Assembly (NCBI GenBank): GCA_016784965.1
Contig: JADHTQ010000010.1
Coordinates: 34,561-98,560 of the forward strand
Length of the DNA: 64,000 bases
Source: Bacteriovoracaceae bacterium
Lineage (GTDB): Bacteria > Bdellovibrionota > Bacteriovoracia > Bacteriovoracales > Bacteriovoracaceae
Direction of reading: 5' to 3'
Program-made: the position numbers and the translations under genes
The notes under the pieces: generated by a model
Database searches by the model: none
What the model saw: the letters and a program-made list of their open reading frames with translations, nothing else
Told to the model about the DNA's origin: nothing
In this document: positions 28,680 through 38,794 of the stretch, one piece after another
How positions within the stretch are numbered: position 1 is the first letter of the stretch
Layout: each line of letters begins with the position of its first letter

Positions 28680-28703
28680 GGCCCTCTTTTTATAAAGAGG
28701 GCC
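28680..28703 (-). terminator. Hairpin ending lipoprotein B, adjacent to the promoter of lipoprotein A
   Basis: A perfect ten-base stem GGCCCTCTTT/AAAGAGGGCC with a four-base loop lies downstream of the gene at 28745. The U run on the minus strand is only three bases long, so termination may be partial. Confidence 0.6.
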
Positions 28704-28744
28704 TTCTTAAATACTTATAATAAGGTGAGAATATTAGCGAACTT

Positions 28745-29542
<798 letters not shown>

Positions 29543-29633
29543 CCTTTTTGTCTCCCTTTTTTACAAATGTAAAAGTTGATTCGTATGGCAGGTTTTTATC
29601 TTTATTTATAACTATTTGCAATAGAAATAACCT

Positions 29634-29681
29634 TACATGTCGGCCTGTTAAGCCGATGTAGTCGTGGTGCAGAATGCACCA
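29634..29681. promoter_or_regulatory. Two inverted repeats upstream of lipoprotein B
   Basis: At 29634-29660 TACA..TCGGC pairs with GCCGA.TGTA around a seven-base loop. At 29665-29681 TGGTGCA-GAA-TGCACCA is a perfect seven-base dyad. They lie 90-140 bases upstream of the lipoprotein B start, within an intergenic stretch of about 290 bases (29543-29829) that holds no gene. The second looks like a protein-binding operator. If transcription starts further upstream, both would be leader hairpins. Confidence 0.5.
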
Positions 29682-29829
29682 GGGTTAAGTATATAAAAAG
29701 TAGGGGGTTAATTTTGAAAGATTTAATTTTTGAGACAATTTGGGACCATAAATTTTTTATCGAGTAATTTTTTCTTTCACTTGATTAAAATTTAAATAGT
29801 GCCAATTTGGCACCAATTATTTTGAATAA

Positions 29830-30486
29830 TTAATCACATGTTTTTTTTATGATTCTTGGATCGCTGGTGTGGTTTTCTACAATCCATTCCTTGCACTTAA
29901 ATGCACTCAATTTACTTTTAACCCAGCTTTTTTCACTCGATGAAAGTGGGCCATAATCTCTACCATATGGCCAGCCATACCCCCAACGATATGTAGTATC
30001 ATCGTAAGGTCCTCCCCCAACTCTAACTCCTGCATACATTATAGGTCCAATTATTTCAAATCCTGCATCTTTAACACATCTTCGAAGTAATCGATCTGCA
30101 CTTTTTCTCTCACCCTCTGTACCACCTGCAAAATATGCCTTGTCGTGTTCGAGACAACAGTGAACCCATGCGTTTGGATGGCCAAGAAAACCGGTGCCTT
30201 CAGGGAAACTACTACAGCCATCAGAAGTAAAATCTGCAAGATCAACTTGTGAGTATTGTCTTTTTTGTAAGTGAAAGTAAATATCTCTTGAAGACATGCC
30301 TTCATATGGTCCACTGGCACAGCTAAAAAACTCATTACCCCACCTCGGTGAACTGACAGTGTCCTCACCAACACATTCTTCAATAATGCTCATATCTAGA
30401 TATGCTGCATAACTGACTGAAGAGTTTACTAACAAGTGGAGAACTAGAAGGATTAAAATTGGTAGTAACTTAAAATTGCTATTCAT
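29830..30486 (-). CDS. Secreted phospholipase A2-like protein
   Basis: This 218-residue protein has a signal peptide ending near SVSYAA. The core WVHCCLEHDKAYFAGG, with a later ADRLLRRCV, matches the CCxxHDxxY catalytic helix of secreted phospholipase A2 enzymes and is followed by the second conserved helix with paired Cys. The HD pair is the catalytic dyad in that family, which cleaves the sn-2 acyl chain of phospholipids. Further on are Gly/Tyr/Trp-rich segments (YRWGYGWPYGRDYG). A near-consensus promoter precedes it. Export and the PLA2-like fold are likely; true lipase activity is an inference. Confidence 0.7.
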   Translation of the reverse strand: MNSNFKLLPILILLVLHLLVNSSVSYAAYLDMSIIEECVGEDTVSSPRWGNEFFSCASGPYEGMSSRDIYFHLQKRQYSQVDLADFTSDGCSSFPEGTGFLGHPNAWVHCCLEHDKAYFAGGTEGERKSADRLLRRCVKDAGFEIIGPIMYAGVRVGGGPYDDTTYRWGYGWPYGRDYGPLSSSEKSWVKSKLSAFKCKEWIVENHTSDPRIIKKTCD

Positions 30487-30537
30487 TTCGCTTACCTTTG
30501 ATGGTTTTTAAATACTTATTATTTGAAAACGCAACGC

Positions 30538-30565
30538 ATTATACGTGCGCAGCCAATATTGTCAA
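30538..30565 (-). promoter_or_regulatory. Near-consensus sigma70 promoter of the PLA2-like gene
   Basis: On the minus strand TTGACA (30560-30565) and TATAAT (30538-30543) are both perfect and 16 bases apart. A GC-rich GCGTTGCG follows the -10. The ATG is about 50 bases downstream. Confidence 0.75.
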
Positions 30566-30721
30566 TAATCAACAAGAAAGAGTGAACAATTTTCAAAAAG
30601 TAGCATGCTTGAAAGAAAGCTAATCCATGAATTTTGTAGTGCTTGCACAATACATGATTACTTGGCAAAATGGCATTTAGGAAAACATGACAATTGTTGC
30701 ATAAATATTGGGTCTTCATAA

Positions 30722-31378
30722 ATGCTAAAAAATTTTAAACGACTGTGCTTTATTTTTCTTTTTGCAATAGCTGGTTGCACATATATTCCAAGTAAACAGT
30801 CTGCAGTTAAACCAATGGAGTCAAGTTACGCCGATAATTCTTACAACGAGTACTCGTATAGACTGAAAATTCAAACGGCCAAAAAAGAGCTAACTGCAGA
30901 AGAGCTGTTTAGACAACAGGCCGTTGAAAAGTATCGCAGGATGCGCTTAGAGGACTTAAAAAAAAGGTCTGCACGAAGACTTAGGTCAAGGTCTAGGCCA
31001 AGGGTAAAACATAAAGATGGGTTCGTTGCTAGAGTTAAGCCTAAAGCAAGACCAAAGACAAGGCCCGCAGCAAAGGCCAAAACTAATCCCAAGGTAATAA
31101 CGATTAGGCCTATAAATTATACAATTACAAAACAGATTGACCAAATTAAGACAATTGGAATAGAAAATTTAGAAAGAAGCCGACAGGGGCTAATTCAAGA
31201 ATTAATTCAAAATATTGATTATTATTGTATTATTCATGAATCAAATAAAAGATTTCGCCAAAAAGGTCAGTGTAAAAGATATGTTCGGGCCAGGTTAATG
31301 GAATGTGAAAGAAAGGTTAGGGGGGTTTATAATCGAAGTCTTGTGTGGTGTTTAAAGAGTAAATTAAATCTTCGCTAA
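30722..31378 (+). CDS. Basic lipoprotein, unknown family
   Basis: The protein is 218 residues long with a lipoprotein signal (FLFAIAGC). The middle third (about 70-125) is very rich in Arg, Lys and Pro, with alternating KAR/KPK units. The C-terminal part is mostly helical with three Cys (DYYCIIHE, GQCKRYV, LMECERK). A lipid anchor plus a basic linker suggests binding to peptidoglycan or to acidic polymers, which is only an inference. No ribosome binding site is visible. The radical SAM gene follows after 12 bases. Confidence 0.55.
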   Translation: MLKNFKRLCFIFLFAIAGCTYIPSKQSAVKPMESSYADNSYNEYSYRLKIQTAKKELTAEELFRQQAVEKYRRMRLEDLKKRSARRLRSRSRPRVKHKDGFVARVKPKARPKTRPAAKAKTNPKVITIRPINYTITKQIDQIKTIGIENLERSRQGLIQELIQNIDYYCIIHESNKRFRQKGQCKRYVRARLMECERKVRGVYNRSLVWCLKSKLNLR

Positions 31379-31390
31379 GGTCTAACAACA

Positions 31391-32302
31391 ATGTTTTTTA
31401 ATCGTTTTCCCATTAAATATGATCCTCCAGTGTATCGCCCTCCATCAGAAGCCGAAAGCCTCTTACTACAAATTACCATAGGGTGTTCTCACAATAATTG
31501 TACATTTTGTGCGATGTACTCAGGCAAGCAGTTTCGAGTTTGCCCTCTTGATAAGGTTCTAACTCAAATTGAAAAGGCCTATCAATATTACAAAGATGCT
31601 CCTCCTAGAAAAATTTTTCTCTGTGATGGAGATGCTCTTTGTGCTCCAGCTGATTACTTAATATCGATTTTAGATGCAATTAACAATAAATTTCCAGATC
31701 TTGCAAGGGTCGGTATTTATGCTACCGCCAATAACATTTTGACAAAAAGCGAAGATGAACTAAAAGCTCTTTCTAGCAGAAAATTAGAGATAGCCTATTT
31801 AGGATTAGAAAGTGGTTGTGATGAACTTTTAAAAAAGATTAACAAGGGCAATACAGCTTCAGATATGGTGGATGCTATTTTGAAATTAAAGCGCGCCAAT
31901 TGGAAAAGTTCTGTCATAGTAATGTTGGGACTAGGCGGCAGTGAAATGTCTAAAATTCATTGCCTGGAAACTGCAAAGTGCTTGTCTAAAATGGTCCCAA
32001 ACTTTCTCTCATTTTTAACCACCACACCAGTGCCCGGCACACCTTATTATAAGATGTTGCAAAACAAGGCCATTTCTCCACTTACTACAAAAGAGCTTTT
32101 AATTGAGATGAGAGAAATCATTTCTTCCATCGATCAACAATTAAATGGCAGAATGATCTTTAGGGCAAATCATGTGTCTAATATGTTTCCTCTTGCTGGT
32201 ATAATTCCTCGAGATAGAAATAGTTTACTCACTACCATAAATGAATGGATACAAGTATGTCCTGATGGTGTTTATCCAGATGTTGATCCAGCATCACTAT
32301 AA
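31391..32302 (+). CDS. Radical SAM protein
   Basis: This 303-residue protein has Cys32, Cys37 and Cys40 in IGCSHNNCTFCAMY, a CX4CX2C variant of the radical SAM cluster site that is usual in a family related to COG1032/HemN-type proteins. FLCDGDALCAP and GLESGCDELLKKINKG are typical later segments (strand 2 and the SAM-contacting region). It would bind a 4Fe-4S cluster and SAM and start radical chemistry on an unknown substrate. It lies 12 bases after the basic lipoprotein and may be co-transcribed. The superfamily call is secure. Confidence 0.85.
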   Translation: MFFNRFPIKYDPPVYRPPSEAESLLLQITIGCSHNNCTFCAMYSGKQFRVCPLDKVLTQIEKAYQYYKDAPPRKIFLCDGDALCAPADYLISILDAINNKFPDLARVGIYATANNILTKSEDELKALSSRKLEIAYLGLESGCDELLKKINKGNTASDMVDAILKLKRANWKSSVIVMLGLGGSEMSKIHCLETAKCLSKMVPNFLSFLTTTPVPGTPYYKMLQNKAISPLTTKELLIEMREIISSIDQQLNGRMIFRANHVSNMFPLAGIIPRDRNSLLTTINEWIQVCPDGVYPDVDPASL

Positions 32303-32617
32303 ATAACGAATAGCACTACAAGTGAACTGGGAAAACAGATTTGTGATATGATTTTGGTAGGTTTTTAGAGATTGACTTTATTCAAGGCCAATCGAAGGTA
32401 GGGTGTAAGAAAGATTTGAATCCATTTACCCAGCTGCCAATATATAAAGCAAAGACCATGCCAATTAGTCAGGCATGTAACCAGCTGTAATAGTGCTGGG
32501 CCTTATGCGTCAATGCGCTGCGTTTTTAGGGTCAATCTGTCTTAATGGTTCTTTTTGTCACTTAAGATGGGGCTAATTGGGGACCTCAATTGATTTATTT
32601 CAGAGGTCCCCAAAAAA
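32303..32617. other. Intergenic region without recognised genes
   Basis: About 315 bases. Nothing looks coding. At 32579-32615 GGGGACCTC and GAGGTCCCC form an inverted repeat with a 15-base loop between the convergent genes. It lacks a U run on the strands that would need it, so it is only a weak terminator candidate. A GC-rich patch TGCGTCAATGCGCTGCG lies near 32506-32522. Confidence 0.4.
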
Positions 32618-33301
32618 TTATCTACATATTCCTTGAAAAGTATATATTTTCTTAGTTATGTCTCTTGTTCCATTAAAGTTGGCCATGCTATCTTCTGTAC
32701 CAGGCTTGAAAAACTCTAGAGCAAGGTCAGTTTTGGTATTTCTATAATAGAATCCAACCCATCGATTGCCCCAAACGGTTTCAGAAACTTGATGGCAGGT
32801 ACGATACCTTCCACCGCCTGTACAGACAGTGCGACTTCTAGTGTAGGAGCATCTCTCATGTTCAGTATATTCTTCAGAGTTAGTCACTTCTGTATGAATA
32901 GGGCCACGGGCGTCCCATGGTTGTCCACTAGTTCTAGAAGGAATTGAAATTGTACCATTTCTTGGAAGCTCTCTACTATTTGGAACATTTATCTCCACTT
33001 CTTGTGTTTTACGCCTGGAAGTTTTGATTTTTAAAACCAACTGTCGCTTTGACTGATAGTCTAACTTTGTCTCGTAGGCTGAGGGCCTCATGGTAATTAT
33101 TTTGTAAGTGGGGTTAGTAGACATATCATCATCATCTTCGTCACAAGCGTCAGTACCGGCACCTCCCATGGGGTTACAGGTTCTAGCATCTTCGTCAACG
33201 ACTTTAAAATTCATGTTTTGGTTGATATCTAAAATGCCTACAATAGGGTTACAAGCCGATAGTAAAAGAAAACTAACCATCAGTGCGATGTGCTTTAACA
33301 T
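32618..33301 (-). CDS. Lipoprotein, unknown family
   Basis: This 227-residue protein has the signal LLLSAC; GGAGG precedes the ATG. The N-terminal part has a short acidic stretch (CDEDDDDMS) flanked by Cys. The second half has four more Cys around RCSYTRSRTVCTGGGRYRTC, suggesting disulfides, then aromatic strands (WGNRWVGFYYR). It is probably a periplasmic or outer-membrane lipoprotein. I recognise no family. Confidence 0.65.
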   Translation of the reverse strand: MLKHIALMVSFLLLSACNPIVGILDINQNMNFKVVDEDARTCNPMGGAGTDACDEDDDDMSTNPTYKIITMRPSAYETKLDYQSKRQLVLKIKTSRRKTQEVEINVPNSRELPRNGTISIPSRTSGQPWDARGPIHTEVTNSEEYTEHERCSYTRSRTVCTGGGRYRTCHQVSETVWGNRWVGFYYRNTKTDLALEFFKPGTEDSMANFNGTRDITKKIYTFQGICR

Positions 33302-33389
33302 ACAATCCTCCTTTTTAGTCTTGTACTCTGTCCAAGTTTATTGATATTGGACCATATTGTATTTTCTTTATATTGAGCTGGCAACTTGT

Positions 33390-34730
33390 TTAGGGTAGAC
33401 GTTTTTGGTTGGACAAAATCTTACTTCTTACAAAATAATAAGAGGCGATGCCAATGATGATGTTTGTTGTGGTTAAAGCAAAAAATATACCCCTTACTTG
33501 CATTAGATGAGAACCAAGAAGTACCAAGGGAATATATAATCCAAACATCTTAACAATGGTGAGAGTGGTAGGAATTAAAGGATACCCCCGAGCATTAAAA
33601 GCTGAGCTACTCATCATGCGAATGCCTTCCATACCGTAACTTATGGGGAGGATTAAAAAGTAGAGTTCACCGATTTTTAAAACCAATGGATTACTACTGA
33701 ATAAAGAGGTAAAAAATCTTCCATAAAAAAATAAAATGCCAGCGACCACCACCCCCCATAGTACAGCAAAAAGGAAAGAAAAAGTTATGGCCTGTTTCAC
33801 TCGCTCCTCTTTATGGGCACCTGTGTTTTGACCAACAAATGGCGCTAGTCCCATAGATACTCCCATTAGCAATATTAACGAAAATGATTGTATTCGGCCT
33901 GATACTCCAAAAGCGGCTACAGCTTCATGACCGTATCTTGCAACAATGGAGGTAATAACCCCCATTGAAAGTGGGGTTAAAACATTAGTTAATGCAGCAG
34001 GAAAGGCTATATGAGCAATGCGCTTCCAAGATTCAATGGTCTTTTTTAAGGTAGAAAATTGAATGGTCAACATATGGTATTTTCTGTGAAGAACAATAAC
34101 AGAGGCTATTAGAGTAATTGCTTTGGAAATAGTAGTTGCAATGGCCGCTCCTCTAATTCCAAAAGCAGGAATGAAGCCTATGCCGAAGATAAACATGGGA
34201 TCTAAAATCGCATTTGTGATAGCGGCAATTATCATAATAGCTGCTGCAATATGAGTGTCACCTGTGGCCCGAATGGCGCCATTACCTACCATTGGGATGA
34301 TGACAAACAACATTCCAGCATACCATATTTCCATATACTCTCTAATTAGAGGTAAGAGTTTGTCGTCAGCACCCATGAAAATAAACACAGTATCTAAAGA
34401 GGAGTAACCGATAATTAAGGCCACACAGACAATTAAAAATGAGAGTGTTAAGCTATCAGTTGTTAATCTCCTAACTTTATCTTGGTTACCTTCTCCTATT
34501 GCTCGGGAAATTACAGATGTGGCACCAACTGCTAGCCCCAAAGCAATTGTGATGAAAATCATAACAATTGGAAAAATGAGACTCATAGCGGCAAGCTCTG
34601 TGTGTCCCAGTTTTCCGACAAAGTAGTTATCCACTAAATTGAAACTTAAAATTGAAAATAGCCCACCCATCATAGGGAGAGAAATTTTTATAAGTGTTTT
34701 GGCAACAGAACCTTCAGTTAACTTTTTCAT
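33390..34730 (-). CDS. MATE family efflux transporter
   Basis: This 446-residue membrane protein has about 12 helices in two similar halves. SLPMMGGLFSILSFNLVDNY, then GHTELAAMSLIFP, VGATSVISRAIGEG and the mid-protein GNGAIRATGDT are typical MATE segments. Such proteins export drugs, metabolites or lipids in exchange for Na+ or H+. I use the ATG at 34730; a GTG three codons earlier is possible and neither has a clear ribosome binding site. It is divergent from the deaminase gene. Confidence 0.9.
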   Translation of the reverse strand: MKKLTEGSVAKTLIKISLPMMGGLFSILSFNLVDNYFVGKLGHTELAAMSLIFPIVMIFITIALGLAVGATSVISRAIGEGNQDKVRRLTTDSLTLSFLIVCVALIIGYSSLDTVFIFMGADDKLLPLIREYMEIWYAGMLFVIIPMVGNGAIRATGDTHIAAAIMIIAAITNAILDPMFIFGIGFIPAFGIRGAAIATTISKAITLIASVIVLHRKYHMLTIQFSTLKKTIESWKRIAHIAFPAALTNVLTPLSMGVITSIVARYGHEAVAAFGVSGRIQSFSLILLMGVSMGLAPFVGQNTGAHKEERVKQAITFSFLFAVLWGVVVAGILFFYGRFFTSLFSSNPLVLKIGELYFLILPISYGMEGIRMMSSSAFNARGYPLIPTTLTIVKMFGLYIPLVLLGSHLMQVRGIFFALTTTNIIIGIASYYFVRSKILSNQKRLP

Positions 34731-34823
34731 GGACCACACATTTTATAAAAAATCTATTACTAGCAGAGTCTAGGAATATTATGTTACAGTTACTGCTTCA
34801 CAATTTAAACTAGGAATATGTAA

Positions 34824-35279
34824 ATGGTCGGTTGGAATCAATACTTTATAAATATTGCCAAGGAAGTTGCAAGAAAATCAAAAGATCCTTCGTCGAAAGT
34901 GGGATGTGTTTTAGTCACAAGGGATAATAGGCCCATTTCATTTGGTTATAATGGGTTTGTTTCGGGTTGTGATGAGCAAAAGATGACCTTTGAGAGGCCT
35001 ATGAAATATCACCTCATAATTCATGCTGAAATGAATGCCATGCTTTTTGCTGAAAAATCTGTAAAAGGCGGTAAAGCGTATGTAACTCATGGGCCATGTG
35101 AGAACTGTTTAAAGCATTTGCTACAAGCCGGTATTACAGAAATTTATTACGAAAACGCTGGTATCTTAAAAGAACGTGGAACTCCTGAACAAAAAGAAGC
35201 AATAGGCAGGTTACTTAGTTCCAAGGATGTAGTTTGTAAAAACATTAATGGTACTGAATATTTTGAAGAAATTACGTGA
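34824..35279 (+). CDS. dCMP/cytidine deaminase family protein
   Basis: This 151-residue protein has the zinc deaminase signature His67-Ala-Glu69 (HAEMNAM) and Pro-Cys92-Glu-Asn-Cys95 (PCENC), with Glu69 as the catalytic base. SKDPSSKVGCVLV near the start and SFGYNGF fit the dCMP deaminase group (ComEB/Dcd type), which make dUMP for thymidylate synthesis. The exact base or nucleotide used cannot be told from the motifs. A weak terminator follows. Confidence 0.85.
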   Translation: MVGWNQYFINIAKEVARKSKDPSSKVGCVLVTRDNRPISFGYNGFVSGCDEQKMTFERPMKYHLIIHAEMNAMLFAEKSVKGGKAYVTHGPCENCLKHLLQAGITEIYYENAGILKERGTPEQKEAIGRLLSSKDVVCKNINGTEYFEEIT

Positions 35280-35286
35280 GTGCCCC

Positions 35287-35317
35287 AAAAAAAACCTCGC
35301 CCAAAAGAGCGAGGCCT
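35287..35317 (+). terminator. Weak hairpin terminator after the deaminase gene
   Basis: CCTCGC (35295-35300) pairs with GCGAGG (35309-35314). Only three T follow on the plus strand, while eight A precede. The rest of the gap to 35578 is AT-rich, with a run of seven G at 35345, and shows no gene. Confidence 0.5.
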
Positions 35318-35578
35318 TTAACAGTTCGATTAAAACTACAAAAAGGGGGGGCATCGTTGTTTTAATCAAACTAAATAACTATCTTTATTAACACTTATTT
35401 TTATATAATCAAACATACAAAGGCAAGAACAAATTCTAAAAACACCTGCGGAAGCCTTGCGTCAAGTGCTATATATTTTTGACAACATCTTCTTTGCTAC
35501 ATTAATATTTAAATAAGTAAGTCAAACTGAATGACAAAGTTTTAAACTTAAGTTTCCTAAAAAGTTAGTTTGAGTGTA

Positions 35579-36277
35579 ATGGATAATCTACAAGAGAATT
35601 TAAATACACGTCTTAGAGTCACAAAAAAACGTTCTGAAATAATTGAGGTTTTGTGTGAATTACAGCAGAGTGTTGCACAAATAAAGGTATGGCAGAATAA
35701 TCAAGGTGGCCGAAAAACAAATGATGTCATCATCATAAGTGTTAATTCAGTCAGCGATACTTTCTTAATCCAGTCGAAAGATAACGTAGGTTTTTCGTCA
35801 TTTACTGATGATGTGTGCCTTTATTTCACAACTGCCCATAAAAGTATTCTTTTAAAAACGAGCATAGTGAGTATATTACCAAATGCGGTGGTTGTAAGTG
35901 TTCCAAAAGAATTAAAAATTCATGAAAAAAGAGACCGGTTACGCCTCCATTTTAAAACATCAAAAATGCCAATAATTAGCTTTAAGCGACCTATCCTATA
36001 TGGTAAATCGGAAAAAATATGGGATGAGCAAATCTTTGATATATCATCAAATGGATCAGCTATTTGTGTAAGAAGTGATAGACGCGATCTTTTTAAAGTA
36101 GATGCCAAACTAAAGATTGATAAAATTGCCGAAACTAAGGTAGATCCTTCAGATCTATATGCAAAAGTTACCTACTCAAAGCAAGTAATACTTTCAATAA
36201 AACAAAGAAAACAGGTCTTTTATAGAGTTGGGCTAATTTTCAATCGCCGCATAGAACTGGCTGAATACTTTATGTAG
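35579..36277 (+). CDS. PilZ domain protein
   Basis: This 232-residue protein starts at the ATG at 35579; an in-frame TTG three codons earlier is a weaker choice. The first 110 residues look like the YcgR-N-type flanking domain. The C-terminal domain carries RDRLR (RxxxR) and DISSNG (DxSxxG), the c-di-GMP binding residues. There is no signal peptide, so it is a cytoplasmic c-di-GMP receptor, possibly acting on motility or secretion. It stands alone, with the glycogen synthase 120 bases downstream. Confidence 0.75.
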   Translation: MDNLQENLNTRLRVTKKRSEIIEVLCELQQSVAQIKVWQNNQGGRKTNDVIIISVNSVSDTFLIQSKDNVGFSSFTDDVCLYFTTAHKSILLKTSIVSILPNAVVVSVPKELKIHEKRDRLRLHFKTSKMPIISFKRPILYGKSEKIWDEQIFDISSNGSAICVRSDRRDLFKVDAKLKIDKIAETKVDPSDLYAKVTYSKQVILSIKQRKQVFYRVGLIFNRRIELAEYFM

Positions 36278-36399
36278 ATAACTTTATCAGTTATGAAGGC
36301 TAAATTCATACATAGTTATTGCAGCAATTTTGGTTGTGAACTTTTTCTCTTAGACTTAATATTATAGTTGATATCTATAAAACTAAAAAATGAGATAAA

Positions 36400-38226
36400 A
36401 TGGAAGCGAAACGATTTGCAAAAAAAGATGCATCACATACTCTGTTAGTTGAAACCGCTTGGGAAGTTTGTAACCCAGTAGGGGGGATTTATACTGTAAT
36501 TCATTCCAAACTTGATGCGGTGTTGGAAAAATGGGGTGCAAATTACTGTTTACTTGGACCGTACTTTCATGATAGGGCCATGTCGTTATTTGAACCCCTC
36601 GAACTTCACAGCAACAGTCCATTTGCCAAAACAGTTAAGCAGTTGCGAAAAATGGGGCTTGAGGTTCATTATGGTAAGTGGCTTGTGCAGGGAAGACCTA
36701 CGGTAATCCTATTTAACCCTTTTAGCCTGATGAACCAGTTGGATTTTATTAAACAAGATTTGTGGAAGTATCACAATATCCCAACAGGTCATTGTGATGA
36801 TTTATTAAATCAAACTCTATGCTTTGGACAATTTGTAAAATTATTTTTTAATATTTTGGCACAAAAAAAAATTACTACAAAAAAAATAATTGCCCATTTT
36901 CATGAATGGATGGCAGGTTCAGCTATTCCCAGTATTAGGGGGGGAAACCTTAAAATCACCACAGTCTTTACCACTCATGCCACCATAATTGGGCGATACT
37001 TGGCAATGAATGATAGCAATTTTTATAAAAATCTACACCTTTATGACTGGGAGTATGAAGCAAGGCACTTTAACATTGAAGCGCAGACAAGAATTGAAAG
37101 AGCAGCTGCTCATGGAGCACATGTATTTTCTACAGTTAGTGAGGTTACAGGAAGAGAGTGCACTCACTTAATAGGTAGGACTCCAGATATTTATCTTCCA
37201 AACGGTATCAATATTGAGCGCTTTGAAGCTCTCCATGAGTTTCAAAATTTACACAAAAAATATAAAGATCAAATTCACCGATTTACAATGTCTCATTTTT
37301 TTCAAAGTTACACGTTTGATTTAGATAAAACCTTGTACTTTTTTACCTCTGGCAGATATGAGTATAAAAATAAAGGATATGACCTTACAATTGAGGCCCT
37401 AGCAAAGCTCAATTGGAAACTACAGCAAATCAATAGTGATATCACTATAGTTATGTTTATAGTTACAAGGAAACCTTTCTATTCAATTAACCCAGAAGTA
37501 TTTCACTCACGTGCATTAATGACGGAGATTAGGCTTACCTGTGATGCGATCCAAAAACAGGTTGGTGAGCGTTTATTTCGTCAGGCCACAAAAGCAGAAG
37601 ATAATAAGCTGCCATCTTTGGATCTCTTTGTAGATGATTACTGGCGCTTGCGTTTTAGAAGAACTCTACAGGCATGGAAGTCTTCAAAACTGCCTCCCAT
37701 AGTTACTCACAATCTGGTTGATGATAACAAAGATGAGGTTTTAAGCTTTCTTCGATCCTCAAATCTAATTAATAATCAACATGATCGCGTTAAAGTCGTT
37801 TATCACCCAGATTTTATATCGACCTCAAGCCCTCTGTTTGGCATGGAATATGGACAATTTGTAAGAGGATGTCATATGGGAGTTTTTCCCAGTTATTATG
37901 AACCATGGGGATATACACCTCTGGAGTGTATCGCAAGTGGAGTACCTGCTGTTACCAGCAATTTGGCCGGATTTGGTGATTTTGCCTCCAAAAAGATTAG
38001 AAGGCCCAATGAACATGGTGTATATATCATTAATAGACAAGAGAAAGACTTTTATGAGGCAGCTAATGAATTGGCCGATGATCTATTCCAGTTTACTCTG
38101 TTAACTCGACGTGAAAGAATAAAGCAACGCAATAGAGTGGAAAACTCATCTGTCTCTTTTGGATGGAAAAACCTCATAAGGCATTACGAACAAGCATATA
38201 CTCTAGCACTTGAGCGGCTTAAATAA
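36400..38226 (+). CDS. Glycogen synthase, GT3 (eukaryote-like) family
   Basis: The protein is 608 residues long. VETAWEVCNPVGGIYTVIHSK at the start and FPSYYEPWGYTPLEC near residue 495 are hallmarks of the GT3 glycogen synthases of fungi and animals and differ from the usual bacterial GT5 GlgA. The expected C-terminal Arg-rich regulatory tail is short. It should extend alpha-1,4-glucan from UDP-glucose (GT3 habit) in the cytoplasm. No other glycogen gene is adjacent. Its end overlaps the convergent PilZ gene by eight bases. Confidence 0.9.
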   Translation: MEAKRFAKKDASHTLLVETAWEVCNPVGGIYTVIHSKLDAVLEKWGANYCLLGPYFHDRAMSLFEPLELHSNSPFAKTVKQLRKMGLEVHYGKWLVQGRPTVILFNPFSLMNQLDFIKQDLWKYHNIPTGHCDDLLNQTLCFGQFVKLFFNILAQKKITTKKIIAHFHEWMAGSAIPSIRGGNLKITTVFTTHATIIGRYLAMNDSNFYKNLHLYDWEYEARHFNIEAQTRIERAAAHGAHVFSTVSEVTGRECTHLIGRTPDIYLPNGINIERFEALHEFQNLHKKYKDQIHRFTMSHFFQSYTFDLDKTLYFFTSGRYEYKNKGYDLTIEALAKLNWKLQQINSDITIVMFIVTRKPFYSINPEVFHSRALMTEIRLTCDAIQKQVGERLFRQATKAEDNKLPSLDLFVDDYWRLRFRRTLQAWKSSKLPPIVTHNLVDDNKDEVLSFLRSSNLINNQHDRVKVVYHPDFISTSSPLFGMEYGQFVRGCHMGVFPSYYEPWGYTPLECIASGVPAVTSNLAGFGDFASKKIRRPNEHGVYIINRQEKDFYEAANELADDLFQFTLLTRRERIKQRNRVENSSVSFGWKNLIRHYEQAYTLALERLK

Positions 38227-38590
38227 ATTCCTTTTTTTCGTGATGATCTTTGTGACCAGATTCAATTAAGCTATTTATCCGATTGAAGTCGTGAGCTTTA
38301 AGCTCAATAAACCTAACTCCCAGCTGATCTTGAGTGCATCTTCTGATTTCACTTTTTATTTTTAACAAGGGCGAGTTCAGCACCTCATCATAATCGTCGA
38401 CAGATGTGATTTTAAACTCAGCGATGCACTTGGTGCCCACATCAAGCTCTTCTGTGCTTTGAAGCAACATACCGCCAAGACTAATATTCACCATATTAAT
38501 AGGTCCAATGACAATACTTTTTGTTTTGAGAAATACAGCTGTGTTATATGCTAATCTAGATTGGCCTCTTCGTTCAAACTTCTCATTCAT
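38219..38590 (-). CDS. Single-domain PilZ protein
   Basis: This 123-residue protein starts at the ATG at 38590, with GGAGG six bases upstream; a longer frame begins within that site. It is a bare PilZ domain: RGQSR (RxxxR) near the N-terminus and NISLGG (NxSxxG) near residue 37. It resembles small c-di-GMP adaptors. It faces the glycogen synthase gene tail to tail. Confidence 0.8.
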   Translation of the reverse strand: MNEKFERRGQSRLAYNTAVFLKTKSIVIGPINMVNISLGGMLLQSTEELDVGTKCIAEFKITSVDDYDEVLNSPLLKIKSEIRRCTQDQLGVRFIELKAHDFNRINSLIESGHKDHHEKKEFI

Positions 38591-38794
38591 GCCTCGCCTC
38601 CGACGCAAAACCTTAAAAACAGAGTTACTTATGAGCCTATTGTTTCACAGATCAATTTAAGACTCAAATATTATCACTTTTTTTCATGATAATGCTATGC
38701 GTTCTGGGTGTGCAATATACTTGTTTAGTGCTCATTACCTTGCTATAAGTGAAGTATCCATTATGGAAGTTTTTTTAAAGTGAGGAAAGTTTTT

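Noticed and set aside
32579..32615. Strong terminator between the radical SAM and lipoprotein genes
   Set aside because: The stem is good, but the U run needed on either strand is missing after it. It is only an inverted repeat.
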